A stretch of DNA of 64,000 bases, from positions 248,001 through 312,000 of the forward strand of contig NZ_CP144375.1 in assembly GCF_043575855.1 (NCBI RefSeq), written 5' to 3'. The notes below the pieces were generated by a model. That model was not told the origin of the DNA. It did not search any database and saw nothing but the letters and a program-made list of their open reading frames with translations. The stretch comes from Kutzneria buriramensis (lineage in GTDB: Bacteria > Actinomycetota > Actinomycetes > Mycobacteriales > Pseudonocardiaceae). The position numbers were made by a program, and so were the translations under genes. Numbering within the stretch: the stretch's first letter is position 1; every line of letters starts with the position of its first letter. Positions 59,911-64,000 of the stretch are shown piece by piece.

Positions 59911-60158
59911 CTACACGGCCGACTGTAGCAGCCGAGAAAGTTTCGGCCGCGATTCGAAGAGCACGAGATCGCCCACGGTCACCGACCAGAAGCTGCCCGG
60001 GTAGTGGATTGCCCCTGTTAGAAGCGAAAGGTCCGCCATGGCGCGGCCGTACCCAAGGTTCCGGCGCTGATCTCGGACCAGGGCGATACGATTTCCTCGG
60101 CTTGGCCGGGCAGTCGGACGCGTACCGACAGCGGAAGGTCGTTTAAAGCAGCCGCCAT
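59911..60158 (-). pseudogene. TnsA-like transposase endonuclease subunit, N-terminal remnant
   Basis: From the ATG at 60158 (GGGAG site): MAAALNDLPLSVRVRLPGQA then GTLGTAAPWRTFRF ends at a stop, but a neighbouring frame continues GAIHYPGSFWSVTVGDLVLF then ESRPKLSRLLQSAV. Together they match the conserved start of actinomycete TnsA-like subunits of heteromeric (Tn7-like) transposases (PWRTFRW, HYSG.YWSAT, ESRLELARLL). The nuclease core is missing. No TnsB or TnsC gene is in the window. Confidence 0.6.
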
Positions 60159-60370
60159 GGTGCTCCCTAACCGCCGGTGAGCCGCCGGACACCTTCAGAG
60201 CTAGTCCACTCGGCCACGCCGCGGTTCACCAGTCAGCGGTCAGTCGCCAGATCTGACTCAAACGGCCCATCGACCAAGTCGGAAAGATCAATCCCAGTCG
60301 GACGGCCCGGGGCCATCCAGGGGCCAAGATCTTCGGGAAAGGGCCACCGAAATCGGGACCCTACAAAGCT

Positions 60371-60477
60371 GTAGGGTCTCGTCGCTCGTGACATGTCGAT
60401 CTTGTCCGACCTGGGCGTTCTCGGTTGTCTCACGGTGACGCCACCATGATCAATCTCAAACTCTTGGCACTTCCTCG
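60371..60477. repeat. Dispersed repeat copy B (107 bp)
   Basis: From GTAGGGTCTCGTCGCTCGTG to TTGGCACTTCCTCG, matching copy A at 58568. It lies about 210 bases upstream of the TnsA-like start. The gap 60159-60569 holds this repeat and no gene that I can support. Confidence 0.65.
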
Positions 60478-60569
60478 ACTGGGTGAGCGCTACTGGCCGG
60501 CGCCGGGGCGTTCGCCCCCGCCACGTGGGCGACCCGGATGCGCACCGCGACCGCGCTGCGCACCGAATA

Positions 60570-60839
60570 ATGCTGGACGTGGACTTCGTGATGACGATCC
60601 AGGACGTCTTCAGCATCACCGGCCGAGGCATGGTCGTGGTGGGCAACCTGCAATCGGGGGTGCTGCGCGCCGGCGAGACCGTCGGCGTCTGGGCCGGCGA
60701 GGAGTTGGTGGCCACCGCGCCCGCGTGGATCGAGATGGTCGGCAAGCACGTTCCCGGACGCATCTGCCTCCTGCTCCAGGGCGTCGGCAAGGACGTCCTC
60801 GCCGCCGGTCAGACAGTGAGATCACCCGTTCCCACATAA
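60570..60839 (+). CDS. Small EF-Tu domain 2-like beta-barrel protein
   Basis: 89 residues from the ATG at 60570. VMTIQDVFSITGRGMVVVGN followed by LQSGVLRAGETVGVWAG and GRICLLLQGVGKDVLAAGQT is the second (beta-barrel) domain of translation GTPases such as EF-Tu. No GTPase domain is present. Stand-alone proteins of this kind are common in actinomycetes but have no settled role. No strong ribosome site is visible. Confidence 0.65.
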   Translation: MLDVDFVMTIQDVFSITGRGMVVVGNLQSGVLRAGETVGVWAGEELVATAPAWIEMVGKHVPGRICLLLQGVGKDVLAAGQTVRSPVPT

Positions 60840-60872
60840 GCTGCGGACAACGGCGACTTGGGGGAGGCTGCG

Positions 60873-61631
60873 GTGAGTTCCGAGGCGGTGCCGACGGCGG
60901 AGCAGTTCGACGGGTGGTACTCGAACATGCGGGGCGACGCCACCCGCGATGACGTCCACCAGCGGCATCTGGGGCTGCCGCCGCGGCTGCTGTCGACGAG
61001 CCTGCTCACGTGGGACGGCGTCGCCGACGTCGTCGACGCCCTGCGCCTCGGGCCTGGGGACCGGCTGCTGGATCTGGCGTGCGGGCGTGGCGGGTACGGG
61101 CTGGAGATCGCCGCGCGGACCGGGGCGAGGTTGATCGGCGTCGACTTCGCGTCGACGGCGATCGACCAGGCTCGGACGCTGGCTGAGCAGTTCGATTCGG
61201 TGGAGGCAGAGTTCCGTGTCGGCGACCTGGCCGACACGGGACTGCCGGCCGGTTCCGTCCACGCGGTCGTCTGCGTCGACGCGATCCAGTTCAAGCCGGT
61301 GGCCGAGTCGTACGAGGAGATGCGGCGGGTGCTCCGCCCGGGCGGGCGCGTCGCCATCACGACCTGGGAGGCCCTCCCGAACGCGGACGATCGTGTCCCG
61401 GCCCGTATCCAGGCGGTCGACACCGCCGCCGGCCTCGCCGCCGCGGGATTCGCGGACGTCACCGTTCGCGAGCGCCCGCACTGGCGGGAGGCGGAGCGGG
61501 CGATGTGGGAGGAGGCTTCGGCGCTCGACCCGGGCGACGATCCCGGCCTGCGGTCCCTGCACGACGAGGGCGTCCGCGTGCTGCTCGGCTTCGATCTGAT
61601 GCGCCGGGTCCTCGCCACCGCCACCGCCTAG
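60873..61631 (+). CDS. Class I SAM-dependent methyltransferase
   Basis: 252 residues from the GTG at 60873, which has GGGGGAGG five bases upstream; an upstream GTG at 60858 is less well placed. The SAM loop is LLDLACGRGGYGLEIA, followed by the acidic strand LIGVDFAS, the motif II region GSVHAVVCVDAIQFKP and the LRPGGRVAITTWE strand. Substrate unknown; the fold resembles small-molecule O/C/N-methyltransferases. It stands alone, 33 bases after the EF-Tu-like gene. Confidence 0.85.
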   Translation: MSSEAVPTAEQFDGWYSNMRGDATRDDVHQRHLGLPPRLLSTSLLTWDGVADVVDALRLGPGDRLLDLACGRGGYGLEIAARTGARLIGVDFASTAIDQARTLAEQFDSVEAEFRVGDLADTGLPAGSVHAVVCVDAIQFKPVAESYEEMRRVLRPGGRVAITTWEALPNADDRVPARIQAVDTAAGLAAAGFADVTVRERPHWREAERAMWEEASALDPGDDPGLRSLHDEGVRVLLGFDLMRRVLATATA

Positions 61632-61710
61632 CGGGCCGTACCACCGACCGCTGCAGAAACGCTGCAGCTCGACTTCCGTGAAATTGCAGTGCCCCGGTCC
61701 AGGCTGTCGG

Positions 61711-64000
61711 ATGCACTTCAGACACCAACACAGACCCGGTGGGCTGGGCAAGGCGCTGGCTCGCGGGCTCACGGCCGCGACCACCGTCGCCCTGACCCTG
61801 TCGGTCGCGGCGCCGCCCTCGTGGGCCCAGCACGCCGACGCCGGCCCCAGCTCCGACACCTACGCGTACCCCGGCCGGCTGGTGGACGACGCCCACCAGA
61901 TCCGGGAGGACTTCTGCCGCCTCGGCTACGTCCTGCAGGGCGGCGGTCCCGCCCTGAAAACGGTCGCCCAGCAGGGCTTCGCCGCCACGTCCGCCGCCGA
62001 CCTGCACACGATCGCGAACCCCTCGTACTGGACGAACACGCCGCTGCACACCGCGTTCCAGCAGGACCAGACCGCGGCCACCGCCAAGGACGACTCCCTC
62101 GACAACCGGCACTACACCTGGGACAAGTCGATCCCCGGCAACTTCACCCTGCCGACGATGACCGACACCGGTTTCCGCTGGTCCCCCAACTACTACTCGG
62201 ACTTCGGGCTCACCGGCTTCTACGCCAACCGGGAGATGGCCGACGAGTCCAAGCTGTACGTCGACCTCGCGCCGGTCGCGGGCGCCGCGGCCGTGGCGTC
62301 GGGCACCCAGGTGGCCAAGGACCAGCACCTGTACAACGGGCAGGACATCTACAACGCGAACCTGAACGTCAACCCCGACGAGTCCGTCGCGTGGGGAGCG
62401 GAGGGCCCGCAGGACGTCTGGGGCGACGGCAAGACGATCACCACCGGCAACCAGCACGCCGACGACCTGCGGATCTTCCTGCAGAACGGCGGCTGGCCGC
62501 GGACCACGCTCGACCCGAACTCGCTGGAGTTCCGGCTCGAGGTCGAGGCGCTGAAGCTGCGGTTCGCCTCCTGCGACAGCGACAACCCGCTCGACCCCGA
62601 CCACGTCCAGGCCGCCATCGTGCGCACCGCCGCCACCGAGTGGCAGGCCGAGCTGGACGCCGCCGCCGGTCAGCGCGCCACCATCGTCGCCGCCGAGAAG
62701 CAGTCCTCGGCCGACCTGGCCACCGCGTCCGAGGCCATGATCGAGACGGTCGGCCAGTCCTGGATCGCCGGCCAGCTGGCCGCCTGGCAGTCCTACTGGA
62801 CCAGCCACCCCGAGCTCAAGGGCCAGCCGAACTACCCGAAGCCGGCCGATTTCACGTACGCCACCACCGAGATCGGCAACGCGCGCCAGCGGGCGGCCGC
62901 GCAGCTGCCCATCGCGAACAACGCGGCCGCCGACGCCAAGACCCAGGCCGACAATGCCACCGCCGCCCAGACCGCGGCGGCCAACATCGCCTCGACCAAC
63001 AAGACGCCGTACGGCCGTAACCTCGCCTACGCCCAGCAGTCCGCGCAGGTGACCAAGGCCTCCGCCGCCGGTGCTCACGCCGCGGCCACGGCGACCGCCA
63101 CCGCCGTGCAGGCCGCCAACGCCGCCGTCAAGGACAGCGCGGCGCTGCAGTCCCTGGCCAAGACCCAGGCGCTGGCCCTGCAGACCGAGTTCAAGCGGGC
63201 CGCCGCTCAGGAGGCCGCCGACCAGGCGCACGCCGCCGCGGCAGCGGCAGCCGCGCAGGCCACCCAGGCCGCGAACGCCGCGGCGACGGCCAAGACCGAC
63301 CGGGCCACCGCCGAGCAGGCCGCCACCGCCGCCCAGAACGCGGCAAACACGGCGGCCCAGCAGCGGGCGATCGCCCAGCAGCAACAGGGCATCGCCGCGG
63401 CCAAGCGCAAGGAGGCGGATGCGCAGCACGCGGCCGCCTCCGCGGCCGAGTCCGACGCGCAGACCAAACAGGACGCCGCCGACAAGGCCGAGACGGCCGC
63501 ACAGGGCGCGTTAGCCACCTCCCAACAAAAGGAATCCGACGCCAAGGCGGCCGAATCCCAAGCCGCAGACGCCCGTACCGCCGCTGCCCAGGCCGCTGAC
63601 CTCAAGGATGCGGATGCCGCCCGGGCCGCAGCGGACGATGCGGTCGCCGCGGCGGCAACCGGCACGTCGGCCGCCGATGCCGCGAACGCTGCGGCTGCGG
63701 CGGCGCACAAGGACGCGGATGCCGCGGCAAGTGCCGCCGCCGGGGCCAAGTCCGATGCCGACAAGGCGACCAACGCGGCGGTCGCCGCCCGTGCCGCCGC
63801 CACACAGGCGACGGCAGCGGCGAGTGCGGCCAGGGACGCCGCCGACAACGCCAAGGCGGCGGCGTCGACGGCGAAATCGCAGGCCGCGGCGGCACATTCG
63901 GCCGCCGCCGACGCGATCGCGGCGGCCACCCAGGCCGGCCAGTTCGCGGACAACGCGAACGCCTCGGCCACCTCGGCGAAGAACGACGCCGCGACGGCGG
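61711..64000 (+). CDS. Large secreted Ala-rich coiled-coil protein, 3' end outside window
   Basis: The frame is open from the ATG at 61711 to the end of the window (over 760 codons). A long Sec signal (GLGKALARGLTAATTVALTL ... PSWAQ, cleavage near residue 40) is followed by a globular region of about 300 residues (NPSYWTNTPLHTAFQQDQ, NLNVNPDESVAWGAEGPQDV). From about residue 310 an extreme Ala/Lys/Asp helical stretch follows (AADAANAAAAAAHKDADAAA style). This layout matches the stalk of actinomycete polymorphic-toxin or giant surface proteins. The C-terminal domain, which would decide its function, lies outside. Confidence 0.75.
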   Translation, partial: MHFRHQHRPGGLGKALARGLTAATTVALTLSVAAPPSWAQHADAGPSSDTYAYPGRLVDDAHQIREDFCRLGYVLQGGGPALKTVAQQGFAATSAADLHTIANPSYWTNTPLHTAFQQDQTAATAKDDSLDNRHYTWDKSIPGNFTLPTMTDTGFRWSPNYYSDFGLTGFYANREMADESKLYVDLAPVAGAAAVASGTQVAKDQHLYNGQDIYNANLNVNPDESVAWGAEGPQDVWGDGKTITTGNQHADDLRIFLQNGGWPRTTLDPNSLEFRLEVEALKLRFASCDSDNPLDPDHVQAAIVRTAATEWQAELDAAAGQRATIVAAEKQSSADLATASEAMIETVGQSWIAGQLAAWQSYWTSHPELKGQPNYPKPADFTYATTEIGNARQRAAAQLPIANNAAADAKTQADNATAAQTAAANIASTNKTPYGRNLAYAQQSAQVTKASAAGAHAAATATATAVQAANAAVKDSAALQSLAKTQALALQTEFKRAAAQEAADQAHAAAAAAAAQATQAANAAATAKTDRATAEQAATAAQNAANTAAQQRAIAQQQQGIAAAKRKEADAQHAAASAAESDAQTKQDAADKAETAAQGALATSQQKESDAKAAESQAADARTAAAQAADLKDADAARAAADDAVAAAATGTSAADAANAAAAAAHKDADAAASAAAGAKSDADKATNAAVAARAAATQATAAASAARDAADNAKAAASTAKSQAAAAHSAAADAIAAATQAGQFADNANASATSAKNDAATA

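Noticed and set aside
20467..60500. Second copy of the tRNA-Pro 3' end that would define the right border of the island
   Set aside because: I looked for the T-arm/acceptor sequence near the region edges and did not find it by eye; no right border is claimed.
61459..63429. 656-codon Gly/Arg-rich minus-strand frame
   Set aside because: Antisense of the Ala-rich secreted protein and methyltransferase; composition mirrors Ala codons.

Overview
The window is very GC-rich, uses many GTG starts, and has dense gene pairs whose stop and start codons overlap by four bases. Together with a mycothiol-dependent (MDMPI-type) enzyme, a DivIVA-domain coiled-coil protein, a Ceb-like cello-oligosaccharide uptake locus, an exo-glucosaminidase and many secreted hydrolases, this points to a mycelial actinomycete. 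Pseudonocardiales (Kutzneria/Amycolatopsis-like) is my guess from protein style, not a computed placement.

Region 1 (1-20.4 kb) looks like resident chromosome. It holds a LuxE/LuxC-type fatty acid reductase cassette that includes an unusual reductase-ligase fusion. It continues with a secreted GH18 chitinase, a DivIVA-like/phosphatase pair, a small-molecule enzyme operon (MDMPI, amidohydrolase, dienelactone hydrolase), an exonuclease and a PIG-L deacetylase. A complete sugar module follows (solute-binding protein, two permeases, GH1 beta-glucosidase, LacI regulator) with two palindromic LacI-type operators, then a GH2 exo-beta-D-glucosaminidase.

Region 2 (20.4-25.3 kb) starts at tRNA-Pro(GGG), which is followed directly by a truncated tyrosine integrase cut by an IS. 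This looks like the left edge of an integrated island. Next come an acetyl xylan esterase-type gene and a decayed GH95/enolase-superfamily chimera.

Region 3 (25.3-45.4 kb) is an unusual biosynthetic gene cluster made of two divergent operons. The minus operon encodes a SerRS-like amino acid:[carrier protein] ligase preceded by a carrier-protein-like remnant, a BtrH-like cysteine acyltransferase, two luciferase-like monooxygenases, a transglutaminase-like protein and a heterodimeric ABC exporter. The plus operon encodes an unknown protein, a GT11 glycosyltransferase, GDP-mannose 4,6-dehydratase, three carrier proteins, a free-standing condensation domain, a GDP-fucose synthase-like reductase, a sugar aminotransferase, a mini type II ketosynthase set (half-size Cys-less KS, FabZ-like dehydratase, full KS), a TobZ/NodU-type carbamoyltransferase and the truncated start of a second amino acid:carrier protein ligase. 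The inferred product is an aminoacylated, carbamoylated, deoxysugar-bearing polyketide/peptide hybrid. The right edge of the cluster is broken off.

Region 4 (45.4-60.5 kb) is a mobile-element graveyard: two related DDE insertion sequences, an IS481-family element nested in an IS fragment with a clear target duplication, an IS5-like element abutting a truncated group II intron, a TnsA-like remnant and a dispersed repeat. It also carries a DMT transporter, an aminoglycoside phosphotransferase-like gene and a striking tandem pair of secreted proteins that share an almost identical beta-propeller tail but have different N-terminal domains.

Region 5 (60.5-64 kb) returns to ordinary genes: an EF-Tu domain 2-like small protein, a methyltransferase, and the start of a very large secreted Ala-rich coiled-coil protein that runs off the window.
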